The translations under genes and the position numbers were made by a program. Positions 25,622 through 34,207 of a stretch of DNA of 64,000 nt are shown here, piece after piece. Below the pieces are notes generated by a model. That model saw only the letters and a program-made list of their open reading frames with translations, was not told where the DNA came from and made no database searches. The DNA is from Anaerotruncus sp. G3(2012) (GTDB lineage Bacteria > Bacillota > Clostridia > Oscillospirales > Ruminococcaceae), in assembly GCF_000403395.2 (NCBI RefSeq), contig NZ_KE159677.1, forward strand, positions 72,745 to 136,744. Direction: 5' to 3'. The number at the start of each line of letters is the position of its first letter. Positions within the stretch are counted from its first letter, which is position 1.

Positions 25622-26971
25622 TCAGGCAGCTTCAGAAGCCAGTTCTAAATACCGGTTTTTGTACCTGAAGAACATGAACGCAGACAGGATAAATGCCATC
25701 AATTCCGCCACCGGGGTCGCCAGCCAGATTCCGGTTACACCGAAAACCACCGGGAGCAGGAGCATAGCAATCAGCATGAACACAAACGATCTGGAAAACG
25801 CAAGGACCGCCGAAACCACCCCATTGGACAGCGCTGTGAACGCCCCGCTGGCAAAGATGTTGAATCCAATGAAAAACAGAGCCAGTGTACAGAGCCGGTT
25901 CCCGGTGACCGCGAGACCGTAAACCGGGTTGTCTGGCCGGGCGAAAACCGAAACCAGCGGTTTGGTGAGCGCCAGAGAGGAAACCACCGTCACAGCCGAA
26001 ATGACCGCAATCACCTCGAAACTGATCCTGAGCAGTTTTTTCAGCTTTTCATCATTTTTCTCCCCGTAATAAAAGCTGATGAGCGGGGCGACCCCGTAGG
26101 AGTAACCCGTATACAGCGAACTTGCGAACATCAGGACATACATGATAATGGTGACAGCCGCGACCCCGTCTTCCCCCACATAGTTCAGCATGGTCCAGTT
26201 GAACATCAGGGTGACGATCCCGGTTACAAGCGCAGTCGCCATTTCAGAGCATCCATTCGAAGCGGCACCCGCCAGAACCCTCCACCGGAAAACCGGTTTC
26301 TGAAAATGCAGGAGGCTCTTTTTCTGTGCAAACACAAACAGCCCGACTACCGCAGTCACCGAATAGCCCAGCCCGGTTGCGATCGCTGCACCACCGATCC
26401 CCATCTCGAAAACCGCAAGGAAAAGATAGTCCAATACCATGTTCAGCACGCCGCCGGTCACCGAGCAGACCAGGGAAAGCGTCGCCTTTTCGCTTGCAAT
26501 CATGTAGAGGGTGAATTGATTCATCAACAGGATGGGGACGATAAACAGCAGATATCGGTTCAGGTATTCCACACAGTAGCCCTTGATCGCCGCAGACAGG
26601 TTGACGCCGGCAAAAAGAGGCCCTACCGACAGGGAGCCGAGCAGGTACATGGCCGCCCCCACCACAACGTTCACCAGGATCAGGAAGGTAAAGTCCTCCC
26701 TCGCCTCCTGTGCCTGCCGTTCGCCCATCTTCTTCATAATTACCGCGCTGCCCCCTGTGGCGAGCATGGTCGAAATAGCGGTCACAAACTGTATCACCGG
26801 TGCGGTGAGGTTGATGGCCGACAGCGCGTCCGTACCGATCAGGTTGGATACGAACAGCCCGTCAACCATCGTATAAAAGGACATAAATACCGTCATCGAG
26901 ATGGTTGGAACCGCAAACCGCAGGATGTTTCCCAGTGTGACAGGCCGATGGTATCCGTTTTGATTTTTCAT
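25622..26971 (-). CDS. MATE family efflux transporter
   Basis: A 449-residue protein with twelve predicted membrane helices in two halves, the usual MATE size. Family pattern includes VDGLFVSNLIGTDALSAINL near residue 40 and a related repeat in the second half. MATE pumps export cationic drugs or metabolites with Na+ or H+. The start at 26971 (MKNQNGYHRPVTLGN) follows AAAGGGG. It is divergent from a MerR-type regulator and its promoter has the long spacer typical of MerR control. Confidence 0.92.
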   Translation of the reverse strand: MKNQNGYHRPVTLGNILRFAVPTISMTVFMSFYTMVDGLFVSNLIGTDALSAINLTAPVIQFVTAISTMLATGGSAVIMKKMGERQAQEAREDFTFLILVNVVVGAAMYLLGSLSVGPLFAGVNLSAAIKGYCVEYLNRYLLFIVPILLMNQFTLYMIASEKATLSLVCSVTGGVLNMVLDYLFLAVFEMGIGGAAIATGLGYSVTAVVGLFVFAQKKSLLHFQKPVFRWRVLAGAASNGCSEMATALVTGIVTLMFNWTMLNYVGEDGVAAVTIIMYVLMFASSLYTGYSYGVAPLISFYYGEKNDEKLKKLLRISFEVIAVISAVTVVSSLALTKPLVSVFARPDNPVYGLAVTGNRLCTLALFFIGFNIFASGAFTALSNGVVSAVLAFSRSFVFMLIAMLLLPVVFGVTGIWLATPVAELMAFILSAFMFFRYKNRYLELASEAA

Positions 26972-27014
26972 GGATGTTTCCCCTTTCAGCTTGATTTCCC
27001 CCGTGATATGTCTT

Positions 27015-27045
27015 ATCATAAACGATACAGTAACTGTACGGTCAA
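27015..27045 (-). promoter_or_regulatory. MerR-type promoter with 19-base spacer for the MATE gene
   Basis: On the minus strand TTGACC and TATGAT are 19 bases apart instead of 17. The spacer holds the dyad TACAGT-A-ACTGTA (27026-27038). Over-long spacers with a central dyad are the hallmark of MerR-activated promoters. Confidence 0.85.
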
Positions 27046-27060
27046 GGGGGAAATTGAAAA

Positions 27061-27921
27061 ATGAATGAAAAAAGCAGATTGCTTACCATCGGCCAGTTTG
27101 CGGCCCTGCATGGGATCAACAAAAAAACCCTGATGTGGTATGATGAGATCGGCCTGTTCCGGCCTGCGGCGGTCAACCCGGAAAATGGGTACCGCTATTA
27201 TAACTACCATCAAAGCTCCCTGTTGGAAACCATCCTGCTGCTGCGCGAACTGGACCTTCCCATCAGCGAGATCCAGTCGTTCATGAAGGAGCGTTCTGCT
27301 GCCAATCTGGAGCGCCTTTTGGGAGAACGGCTCGCGGAGCTGGACCGCCGCATCACCCATCTGAAAGCGGTCCGGAAAACCCTGTCCAACCACCGGGAAA
27401 ATATGCGGACACTGCTGCACATCGACCTGTCGGAAATCTGCGTTGTCGAAAAAGAGGAACGCTGCCTGGCCACCGTCGACATCAATCCGGAGATCACCTT
27501 CGAAAAAGAGGTGGAACTGATTACGGCTGAAACCAGAAAATATCAGCTCCGCCGCCTGCACGACGCTTCCTACGGGACGATGATCCCGGTCGCCAGCCTG
27601 CACAACGGCAATTTCGAGGATTACTCCAAACTGTTTATCGAGATTCCGTTCCCCATCCAAAAAGCCGGCCTGCACATCCAGCCCGCCGGACCGTATTTGA
27701 GAGCGTTTTTCAAGGGGGACTGGTCACATCTGCCCGCCCGATATCTGGAAATTCTGGCATATGCGGAGAAGCGGGGGCTGTCGTTAACCGGTTATTCCTA
27801 CGAAATGGGGATCAACGAAACCGTGACCGACCGGATCGAGGACTATATTGTGCAGATCGAGATACCGGTCGGCCAGCCGCAGGCTGCAAATATGCCCCTG
27901 GAGCGCAGACAAACGTTGTAA
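27061..27921 (+). CDS. MerR family multidrug-sensing transcriptional regulator
   Basis: A 286-residue regulator. Residues 7-75 form the MerR winged helix (LLTIGQFAALHGINKKTLMWYDEIGLF, then GYRYYNYHQ), followed by a coiled coil at about 80-120. The C-terminal 155 residues resemble the GyrI/BmrR-type effector domain that binds lipophilic cations. BmrR is the best-known relative. It is divergent from the MATE pump gene and 89 bases apart, so it very likely activates the pump through the promoter at 27015-27045. Confidence 0.9.
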   Translation: MNEKSRLLTIGQFAALHGINKKTLMWYDEIGLFRPAAVNPENGYRYYNYHQSSLLETILLLRELDLPISEIQSFMKERSAANLERLLGERLAELDRRITHLKAVRKTLSNHRENMRTLLHIDLSEICVVEKEERCLATVDINPEITFEKEVELITAETRKYQLRRLHDASYGTMIPVASLHNGNFEDYSKLFIEIPFPIQKAGLHIQPAGPYLRAFFKGDWSHLPARYLEILAYAEKRGLSLTGYSYEMGINETVTDRIEDYIVQIEIPVGQPQAANMPLERRQTL

Positions 27922-27976
27922 CGGCTGCTCCCTGTGAGGCATCCGGGGCGGAGGCCCCGCAGGAAACGTCCCCATC

Positions 27977-28010
27977 AAAACGACGAAGCCAGCCCGTGAG
28001 GACCGGCTTC
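27977..28010 (-). terminator. Terminator of the LCP-like gene
   Basis: On the minus strand GAAGCCGGTCC pairs with GGGCTGGCTTC, then GTCGTTTT, 23 bases beyond the stop. Confidence 0.75.
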
Positions 28011-28032
28011 CAATTTTGAGGAAATGTTAATG

Positions 28033-28926
28033 TTAACCAATCGCCTGAAAATACTGGCGCACCAGATTGACGTAGGATTCCGAAAGCTCGAATGATGCTC
28101 CGTCCCCCAGCCAGGTCCCGGAAACCGGCAGGCTCCCCGCAACCTGCGCGTCCAGCTGGGAAAGGAAGTTGGCAGCGCGGCGGCGCGGCTCGTAATCGGC
28201 ATAGGAAATGTCGGTATCCACAAGGTTGACCGTCAGCTTGAACAGGCTGGACGACCGCTCTTCCCCTGCCGCATCAAGATTCTGGTTGATCCATGCGGCA
28301 AGCATCCTGCCGAGCAGGCCGCATCGGGCCTCCTGATCCCGCCGGAAGGCAGGGTAAGCAAACAGATCGAACATATCCCGGGCATCCAGACGCCGGCTGC
28401 CTGCCGCAAGGTTGATTGAGTAACCGTCCCGCCGGTAGGAGATATCCTCGGGCAGCTCAAATTCGACCGATCCGGTCTTTTCAACAATCCGCTGGAACGC
28501 ATCCCCGTCGACCCGCGCATACCGGTCGACCATCACTCCCAGCCGCTCAGAGAGCGCGGCCTTGACCGCTCTGCTGCCTCCGGTTTCAAATGCCTGCACA
28601 AGGGTCAGGTTTTTTCCGTCCAGAGGAACCAGTGTCTGCGGCGGGAGCATGGTAAGCGGTACCTGCCCATACTGCGGATTAAACCGTACCAGCACAAAAT
28701 CAACCGGTTCACTGCCCCGCATCCCGATCACCACGGCAGTGAGCGAATCCGAATCATTGGGGCGGTAGGAGAGCTGCTGGCCATCCGCGGAATCCTTCTG
28801 GAGCGTGTTTGGCATCGACGGTTGGACCGCCATCACCGTCCCCACCATAATCAGCGCGAGCAGCAGCAGCGTCAGCGCGAATGCCAGCAGAAAACTGCGC
28901 CAGCGCTCTCTTGGATTGTATTCCAT
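28033..28926 (-). CDS. LytR-CpsA-Psr (LCP)-like envelope protein
   Basis: A 297-residue protein with one N-terminal membrane helix (residues about 14-34) and an external domain. The order of elements matches the LCP fold: DSLTAVVIGMRG, then FNPQYGQVPLTMLPP, then LTLVQAFETGGSRAVKAALSERLGV and YARVDGDAFQRIVEKTGSVEF. Active LCP proteins attach teichoic acids or capsular polymers to peptidoglycan. Here the conserved Arg-Asp after the LxSIPRDT strand reads LPPQT, so a catalytic Arg is lost; the second half is also short. It may be an inactive or specialised paralogue. Start 28926 follows GGAGGGG. Confidence 0.65.
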   Translation of the reverse strand: MEYNPRERWRSFLLAFALTLLLLALIMVGTVMAVQPSMPNTLQKDSADGQQLSYRPNDSDSLTAVVIGMRGSEPVDFVLVRFNPQYGQVPLTMLPPQTLVPLDGKNLTLVQAFETGGSRAVKAALSERLGVMVDRYARVDGDAFQRIVEKTGSVEFELPEDISYRRDGYSINLAAGSRRLDARDMFDLFAYPAFRRDQEARCGLLGRMLAAWINQNLDAAGEERSSSLFKLTVNLVDTDISYADYEPRRRAANFLSQLDAQVAGSLPVSGTWLGDGASFELSESYVNLVRQYFQAIG

Positions 28927-28952
28927 CTGATCCCCTCCGGCCATATCATACA

Positions 28953-29082
28953 GTCAAAACACTTCAAAGCAACCACCTGCCCTGAAGCCGTGGACAAAAG
29001 CCACCAGCACACAAAGCACGCTGGATGATCCTTCCATCTGAAGCAAGACATGCTTTTCTCAAGCGCCGCCTGCGGCGAGGCC
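28953..29082 (-). repeat. Dispersed repeat, copy A (inverted partner of copy B)
   Basis: Read on the minus strand it aligns with 30838-30977: a GCCGC hairpin, then CATCCAGCGTGCTTTGTGTGC against CATCCAGCACACTTTGCGTG, and both end in TTTTGAC. The core of about 45 bases is well conserved, the rest only loosely. Confidence 0.6.
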
Positions 29083-29284
29083 ACCGCAAGCCCACCCTAA
29101 TTCCCTTCAAGTGGCTTCTACTCCTATATTGCTGGTTCTATCTTTGACCGGACAACGGATGGTTTATACAGGAAACTGAAAAAATACGCGTATGCTCCCG
29201 AAAGCGTTAGAAACCGGCGCCATCTCCGCCCTCCCCGCATGAAAAACCGCCCTCTCCCCAGCGGGCACGCGGCTTCCTTTCCCC

Positions 29285-29320
29285 AAAAACAAAAAACTGA
29301 GGCGCCCTAAGGCGCCTCAG
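29285..29320 (-). terminator. Terminator of the symporter operon
   Basis: CTGAGGCGCC and GGCGCCTCAG form a perfect 10-base stem with a four-base loop, followed on the minus strand by TTTTTTG and more Ts. Confidence 0.95.
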
Positions 29321-29345
29321 CGTGTGAAAGCATCACTTTCTGTTG

Positions 29346-30752
29346 TTATTTCTTTCCCTGCAGAGCCAAGCTCATGTCATTGTAAGCAGACTCGTCCAGC
29401 GTTCCCATGTGTTTATCTACAACAAGGGCATTGGTGAGGGAACCGGTTACGTTGAGCATGGTTCTGGGCATGTCGATGATGGGGTCGATCGCCAGGATGG
29501 GGCTTACCATCGCGAACTGCGCGCCCATGCCGACACCGGACAGACCAACGGATGCTGCCATGGTTGCGGTTCCGGGGATACCCGCGATACCAAGCGAACC
29601 AATGGTAACAACGAAGATGGTCATTACGATCATGGTGATGTCAATCGGAGTTCCGGTCACGTTGCAAACATAGATGATCAACAGGGAGGGGAAGATACCC
29701 GCGCAGCCCTGCATACCAGCAGTGGTGCCGAAACCGGCTACGAAGCTCGCAGTACCCTGGTTGACGCCCAGCTTTTTGGTCAGCGTCTCGATGGTCATGG
29801 GGAGACAGCCAACGCTCGAGCGCGAAGTAAACGCCATCAGCATCGTCGCATAGGATTTCTTCATATAGGTCACCGGGTTCAGGCCGTGGACCATCAGGAG
29901 GACAAGCTGGATGATGAACTGGATGACTGCCGCCAGATAAAGCGCGACGATGAACTTACCCACCTCAAGGATGGAGGACAGGCCTCTCTGTGCGATGGTG
30001 TTCGCCAGCAGAGCCATTACCGCCCAAGGCATATAATCGAGGATCAGCAGAGCCATATTGATCATGGCTTTATGGGATGCGTTGATTGCGTCATACAGCG
30101 GCTTTGCAGCCTCTTCGCTCTCGTAGTTGATCCACCAAACTGCCAGGCCGAAGAACGCAGAGAAGATAACCAGACCGATGATGTTGCTGTTTACCATTGC
30201 CTCTACAATGTTGCCAGGGACCAGGTTTCTGATGGTGGTTGCCACCGGGGTGATCTCTTTTGCAGTCGCAGCGCCTTCCGCAACCACGGTGCCGCCTTTG
30301 CCAACACCGAAAAGCAGACCGATCACGATTCCGGTAACCGCAGAGATCGCGACCATCCCCATGGTGACGATGATGGTCTTTTTCACCAGCAGGCCCATGG
30401 TCTTGCCCTGCTCCATGTTGATGATAACCTGCATGATGGAGACCATGACCAGCGGTACAACGATCATCTTAATGAGATTGATATAACCGTTGCCCACCAT
30501 TGCATACCATGTGGTGGTCTCGGAGACGAATGCAACCTCCATCGGGGCATCCGGGAAACCGGCCACGAACTGAATCGCCAGGCCCAGTACAAGTCCGAGA
30601 CCGGTGCCGATCATGACGACAACCGCGAAATCCATGTGCTTCTTATGGTACAAAATGTGGATCAGGAAGAACAGGGCAACCAGAATCGCCAGAAAGACAA
30701 TCGTCTTTATATCGCTGATCTTTAGGAAACTTTGAAAAAATACGCCTTCCAT
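29346..30752 (-). CDS. Dicarboxylate/amino acid:cation symporter, cystine (TcyP)-like
   Basis: A 468-residue membrane protein of the DAACS (SDF) family. MIVVPLVMVSIMQVII in the third helix, the re-entrant loop TSRSSVGCLPMTIE and the GIAGIPGTATMA/ NVTGSLTNALVVDK regions are the family signatures. The long N-terminal segment with two extra charged helices and the length near 465 fit the TcyP/YdjN cystine subgroup better than GltP glutamate carriers. A gene for a PatB-type C-S lyase and a CoA-disulfide reductase with rhodanese domain lie immediately upstream on the same strand, which supports cystine as substrate. Start follows AAGGAG. Substrate is inferred; the family is certain. Confidence 0.85.
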   Translation of the reverse strand: MEGVFFQSFLKISDIKTIVFLAILVALFFLIHILYHKKHMDFAVVVMIGTGLGLVLGLAIQFVAGFPDAPMEVAFVSETTTWYAMVGNGYINLIKMIVVPLVMVSIMQVIINMEQGKTMGLLVKKTIIVTMGMVAISAVTGIVIGLLFGVGKGGTVVAEGAATAKEITPVATTIRNLVPGNIVEAMVNSNIIGLVIFSAFFGLAVWWINYESEEAAKPLYDAINASHKAMINMALLILDYMPWAVMALLANTIAQRGLSSILEVGKFIVALYLAAVIQFIIQLVLLMVHGLNPVTYMKKSYATMLMAFTSRSSVGCLPMTIETLTKKLGVNQGTASFVAGFGTTAGMQGCAGIFPSLLIIYVCNVTGTPIDITMIVMTIFVVTIGSLGIAGIPGTATMAASVGLSGVGMGAQFAMVSPILAIDPIIDMPRTMLNVTGSLTNALVVDKHMGTLDESAYNDMSLALQGKK

Positions 30753-30837
30753 ACCTCAAACTCCTTCTTCTTTCTTTTCGATTTCGATATGTGGCTTCTA
30801 ATCCAAGCACCTGAAAAGAATCTTCCGGATCCTTTTC

Positions 30838-30977
30838 GGGCCTGCGGCGGTCCCGCCGCAGGAGGATGCTTTAAGCAGCCTTGCTTTCGATTGACAGGGG
30901 CATCCAGCACACTTTGCGTGCTGGCGGGCAAAAGCGCCCACCGCGGAAAACAAGTGCTTGTTTTTCGTGGTTTTGAC
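30838..30977 (+). repeat. Dispersed repeat, copy B
   Basis: Inverted relative of 28953-29082; the pair brackets the symporter gene. Includes the palindromic CCTGCGGCGG-TCCCGCCGCAGG hairpin at its left end. Confidence 0.6.
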
Positions 30978-30981
30978 GGGA

Positions 30982-32679
30982 TTACAGGAAATTGTACGCT
31001 GTCAATATCTTGTCGCGCCCGGTCATCTTATCGGTGAAATATTCATAATAGCTGATGCCCAAAAACGATCCCGAGATATTGAAAAGGTTCTCAAATCCGC
31101 GGCCTTTCAGCGCCATGATCGCATTATAGCTTCTCTGGCTGGTCCGGCAGTGCAGATACACAGGGCGGTCTTTGGGGATTTCCGAAACCCGCTGCCGCAG
31201 CTCGCCCAGAGGGATATTGACCGCGCCAATCAGATGGCCCGCCTCAAATTCCCCGGGTGTCCGCACATCAATGATGCAGGCATGGTTTTCCACCAGATCG
31301 CGGACCTCGCTCACATGGACCTGCCGGAAAACGCCATGGAGGACGTTCAGCCCTACCAGTGCAGCCAGGTTGACCACATCCCTCGCTGTACCGAATACAG
31401 GCGAATAGCAGAGCTCCAGCTCTTTCAGGTCTTCCAGTGTACCGTTCATGGCAATCAGCGTTGCGATAACGTCGATCCGCTTATCCACATTCCCTTTTCC
31501 GACCGCCTGTGCACCGAGAATCCTTCCGGTAGGCAGTTCGAACACGAGCTTGAAATGAACAGGGGAGCTGCCGGGCATGAGCCCTACCTTATCCATGGCC
31601 ATAGTATAGACCGAGTCGCAGGGAATCTGGTTGGCCTTTGCGGTTTTCTCATTCAGCCCTGTAGCGGCTGCGTTGAGATTGAACACCCTGACCGCACAGG
31701 AGCCGATCACACCTTTGTTAGCCCCGCGCATCCCATAGATGGCGTCGGCCGCTGTCCTCGCCTGACGCAGGGCAGGCCCCGCAAGCGGCAGTTTCGCTGA
31801 CTTGTGGGTCAGGCGCTGGTACACCTCGATGGCATCCCCTACTGCGTAGATATGCGGATCGCTGGTGCGGAAATCCGGCGTGACCTTGATGGCGCCTGTT
31901 TCCCCCAGTTCCAGTCCCGCCGCTTTTGCAAGGGCGGTCTCGGGTACAACACCGATGGCGAGTACCACCGCCTGCGCGGACAGCTCTCTGCCGGAGCTGA
32001 GGAGCACCTTATCCTCTGTAATCGACTTTACGCCGTCCCCGACAAACAGTTCCACGCCCTGGTCGCAAAGCTCTTTCTGGAGGATCTGGCTCATGTCATA
32101 GTCAAAGGGCGCCATGACCTGGTTGGCAGCTTCCACCACAGAGACCCGTTTTCCGGCCTCCTTCAGGTTTTCCGCGACCTCAAGCCCGATGAAGCCTCCG
32201 CCAACCACTACTACATCCTGGATGTTCTCCCGGTTGACATACTGGTCCAGCTTTACAATATCGTTTACATTGCGCACCGTGAATACATGCGGAAGGGAGA
32301 CCCCCTCAATCGCTTTGGGGCGGATAGGGCTGGAGCCGGGTGAGAGCACCAGTTCATCATAAGCCTCCTCGTATTCCTGACCAGTGGCACTGTCCTTTAC
32401 CTGAATCGTTTTGCGGGCTCGGTCAATGCCGCACACCTCATGGTTGACCCGTACATCAATATCATAGGAGGCTTTAAAGCTCTCCGGGGTCATCATCACG
32501 AGGGAATCGCTGTTTTCAACGGTCCGGCTCAGATAATATGGAAGAGAGCAGTTGGAAAAAGATACATGCTCCCCTCGCTCGAAAATGCTGATAGAGGCAT
32601 CCGCGTCCAAACGTCTGATCCGGGCCGCTGCGGAAGCTCCGCCGGCAACGCCTCCTACCACAAGCACTCGTTTTCCCAT
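30982..32679 (-). CDS. CoA-disulfide reductase with C-terminal rhodanese domain (CoADR-RHD type)
   Basis: A 565-residue FAD/NAD(P)H-dependent flavoprotein. The FAD loop is VVGGVAGGASAAARIRRL at the start; the redox-active Cys is in FSNCSLPYYL (residue 43 region); VVVGGGFIGLEVAENL is the NAD-binding motif near 155; AVGDAIEV near 290 binds FAD. After about residue 450 comes a rhodanese domain with the Cys in LHCRTSQRSYNA. Such fusions reduce CoA disulfide, CoA persulfide or polysulfide. It lies between the symporter and the C-S lyase on one strand, so persulfide formed during cystine breakdown is a sensible substrate. Start 32679 follows AAAGGAAG. Confidence 0.92.
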   Translation of the reverse strand: MGKRVLVVGGVAGGASAAARIRRLDADASISIFERGEHVSFSNCSLPYYLSRTVENSDSLVMMTPESFKASYDIDVRVNHEVCGIDRARKTIQVKDSATGQEYEEAYDELVLSPGSSPIRPKAIEGVSLPHVFTVRNVNDIVKLDQYVNRENIQDVVVVGGGFIGLEVAENLKEAGKRVSVVEAANQVMAPFDYDMSQILQKELCDQGVELFVGDGVKSITEDKVLLSSGRELSAQAVVLAIGVVPETALAKAAGLELGETGAIKVTPDFRTSDPHIYAVGDAIEVYQRLTHKSAKLPLAGPALRQARTAADAIYGMRGANKGVIGSCAVRVFNLNAAATGLNEKTAKANQIPCDSVYTMAMDKVGLMPGSSPVHFKLVFELPTGRILGAQAVGKGNVDKRIDVIATLIAMNGTLEDLKELELCYSPVFGTARDVVNLAALVGLNVLHGVFRQVHVSEVRDLVENHACIIDVRTPGEFEAGHLIGAVNIPLGELRQRVSEIPKDRPVYLHCRTSQRSYNAIMALKGRGFENLFNISGSFLGISYYEYFTDKMTGRDKILTAYNFL

Positions 32680-32723
32680 ATATTCACTTCCTTTACAACT
32701 ACAGCTGAATCGCAGGGGCCTGT

Positions 32724-33911
32724 TTACTGCCGCTCTTTGATGTTGGTGATAATGCGCTCCACTGCTGTGCGGATATTCTTGGTATCCGTAGCCAGATTGA
32801 TCCGGATAAATCCGTGACCGGTGAAGCTGAACCACTCTCCTACATCGCAGGCAAGGCGGCATTTTTTCTGGATGAACTCCTCGACCTCTTTGCCGGGGAT
32901 GTAGCCGCGCAGGTCGATCCACGAGAGGTAGGTTCCCTCAAGAGGGGTCACCACGATCTTCGGGAGCTCTTTCGCAAACTCCTGTTTCATATAGTCGTAG
33001 TTATGGCGGATCAGGGCTTTCACATTGTCAAACCACTCCTCGCCGCCACGGTATGCGGCTTCCACTGCGGTGAGACCCATGAGATTTGCCTCTGCCGAGC
33101 CTATGCTCTTTATGTAAGCGTCGTACTTCTCCATCAGCTTCTCATCGTAAATGATGACATGAGAATGGATCAGGCCAGCCAGGTTAAAGGTCTTGGATGC
33201 AGCATTGAGGATGATCAGGATGTCCTTATACTTGCCGCCCTTCACCAGCGCGGTGGAGACGAACGGGTTGGTATCATAAGCGAAATCCTGATGGATCTCA
33301 TCGGCCAATACCAGCACATTGTGCCGCTTGCAGATATCCAGCACGCCGTCCAGCTCTTCCTCGGTCCATACGCGGCATACCGGGTTATGGGGCGAGCAGA
33401 GGATGAACATTTCCACCTGGTTCTCGGTGACCGCTTTTTCGAATTTTTCCAGATCCAGGACATAGTGACCGTCCTGGTTGTCCAGTTCACATGTGACGAG
33501 GTTTCTGCCAGTATTCAGGATCGCGTCATAGAACGGATAGTATACGGGCGGGCAGATAACGACCGAAGCTTTTTCCTGGGTGTAGGCCCTTACCGCTGTG
33601 TACAGGGAGCCTACCACGCCGGTGGCGAACCGAACGTTATTTTTGGCCAGCTCAATCCCATGGCGCTTTTTCTGCCATGCAAAAAACGCCTCATAATAAT
33701 GGTCCTCTACCCTGCCGTAGCCAAAAACGCCATGCTCTACGCGTTTTGCAAGGGCCTCGCGCACCGACGGAGGGGACTGAATCTCCATATCTGCAACCCA
33801 CAATGCAAGCAGGTCAGCATCCCCGAAGATATCCTGAAGCGAATCCCATTTCAGGGTACCGGTTCCTCTCCGTTCCACGCAGTTTTCCTTACAGAACTTC
33901 TCGAAATCCAT
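32724..33911 (-). CDS. MalY/PatB-family PLP enzyme, probable cystathionine beta-lyase / cysteine desulfhydrase
   Basis: A 395-residue class I/II aminotransferase-fold enzyme. Early residues ERRGTGTLKWD and ALWVADMEIQSPPSVREAL are hallmarks of the PatB subgroup. The PLP-binding Lys is in NAASKTFNLAGL, and HNPVCRVWTEEEL and ADEIHQDF bind the cofactor. PatB-type enzymes cleave C-S bonds of cystathionine, cysteine or cystine, giving pyruvate, ammonia and a thiol or persulfide. It is first in the operon, with a strong promoter and a palindrome in the leader, divergent from a MarR regulator. Start follows AGGGG. Confidence 0.92.
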   Translation of the reverse strand: MDFEKFCKENCVERRGTGTLKWDSLQDIFGDADLLALWVADMEIQSPPSVREALAKRVEHGVFGYGRVEDHYYEAFFAWQKKRHGIELAKNNVRFATGVVGSLYTAVRAYTQEKASVVICPPVYYPFYDAILNTGRNLVTCELDNQDGHYVLDLEKFEKAVTENQVEMFILCSPHNPVCRVWTEEELDGVLDICKRHNVLVLADEIHQDFAYDTNPFVSTALVKGGKYKDILIILNAASKTFNLAGLIHSHVIIYDEKLMEKYDAYIKSIGSAEANLMGLTAVEAAYRGGEEWFDNVKALIRHNYDYMKQEFAKELPKIVVTPLEGTYLSWIDLRGYIPGKEVEEFIQKKCRLACDVGEWFSFTGHGFIRINLATDTKNIRTAVERIITNIKERQ

Positions 33912-33937
33912 TTTGAGTAACCCCTTTCATTTGTATT

Positions 33938-33954
33938 TACCAGAACCTCTGGTA
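33938..33954. promoter_or_regulatory. Palindromic operator in the leader of the C-S lyase operon
   Basis: TACCAGA-ACC-TCTGGTA, perfect 7-base arms, 21 bases downstream of the -10 hexamer and between it and the start codon. A likely target for the divergent MarR protein. Confidence 0.7.
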
Positions 33955-33974
33955 TAGTTTATCTCGTAAACAAT

Positions 33975-34003
33975 ATTGTAGCACGCGTTACGTTTCTTGT
34001 CAA
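33975..34003 (-). promoter_or_regulatory. Sigma-A promoter of the C-S lyase operon
   Basis: On the minus strand TTGACA and TACAAT with a 17-base spacer. Confidence 0.88.
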
Positions 34004-34143
34004 TGAAATTTGTAATTTCCGTAATAATGTATTCTCATTTTCTTAATAATTAGGTGATTTTCACAAGAATAAATATTTCTTTTTGGTGAAATTGTTTTGC
34101 GATTTAACTATTCCCAAATATGAAACGGGCTTCCCCGCTCATC

Positions 34144-34172
34144 TTGCAATGGAAAATCAGATATGATATGAT
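34144..34172 (+). promoter_or_regulatory. Candidate promoter of the marR gene
   Basis: TTGCAA and TATGAT with a 17-base spacer, 36 bases before the start codon. Confidence 0.65.
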
Positions 34173-34207
34173 GGAACCATACAAAAGCTCAGGGAGGAAA
34201 TGCCTAT

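Larger units (their letters stand above)
28927..29345. other. Intergenic region with repeat copy A and a terminator
   Basis: The 419 bases hold repeat copy A (28953-29082), a stretch of about 200 bases with nothing recognisable, and the terminator of the symporter gene. No gene start signals were seen. Confidence 0.5.

Noticed and set aside
29343-30725. 460-codon open frame on the plus strand
   Set aside because: Antisense to the DAACS symporter; His/Asp-rich and without a start signal.
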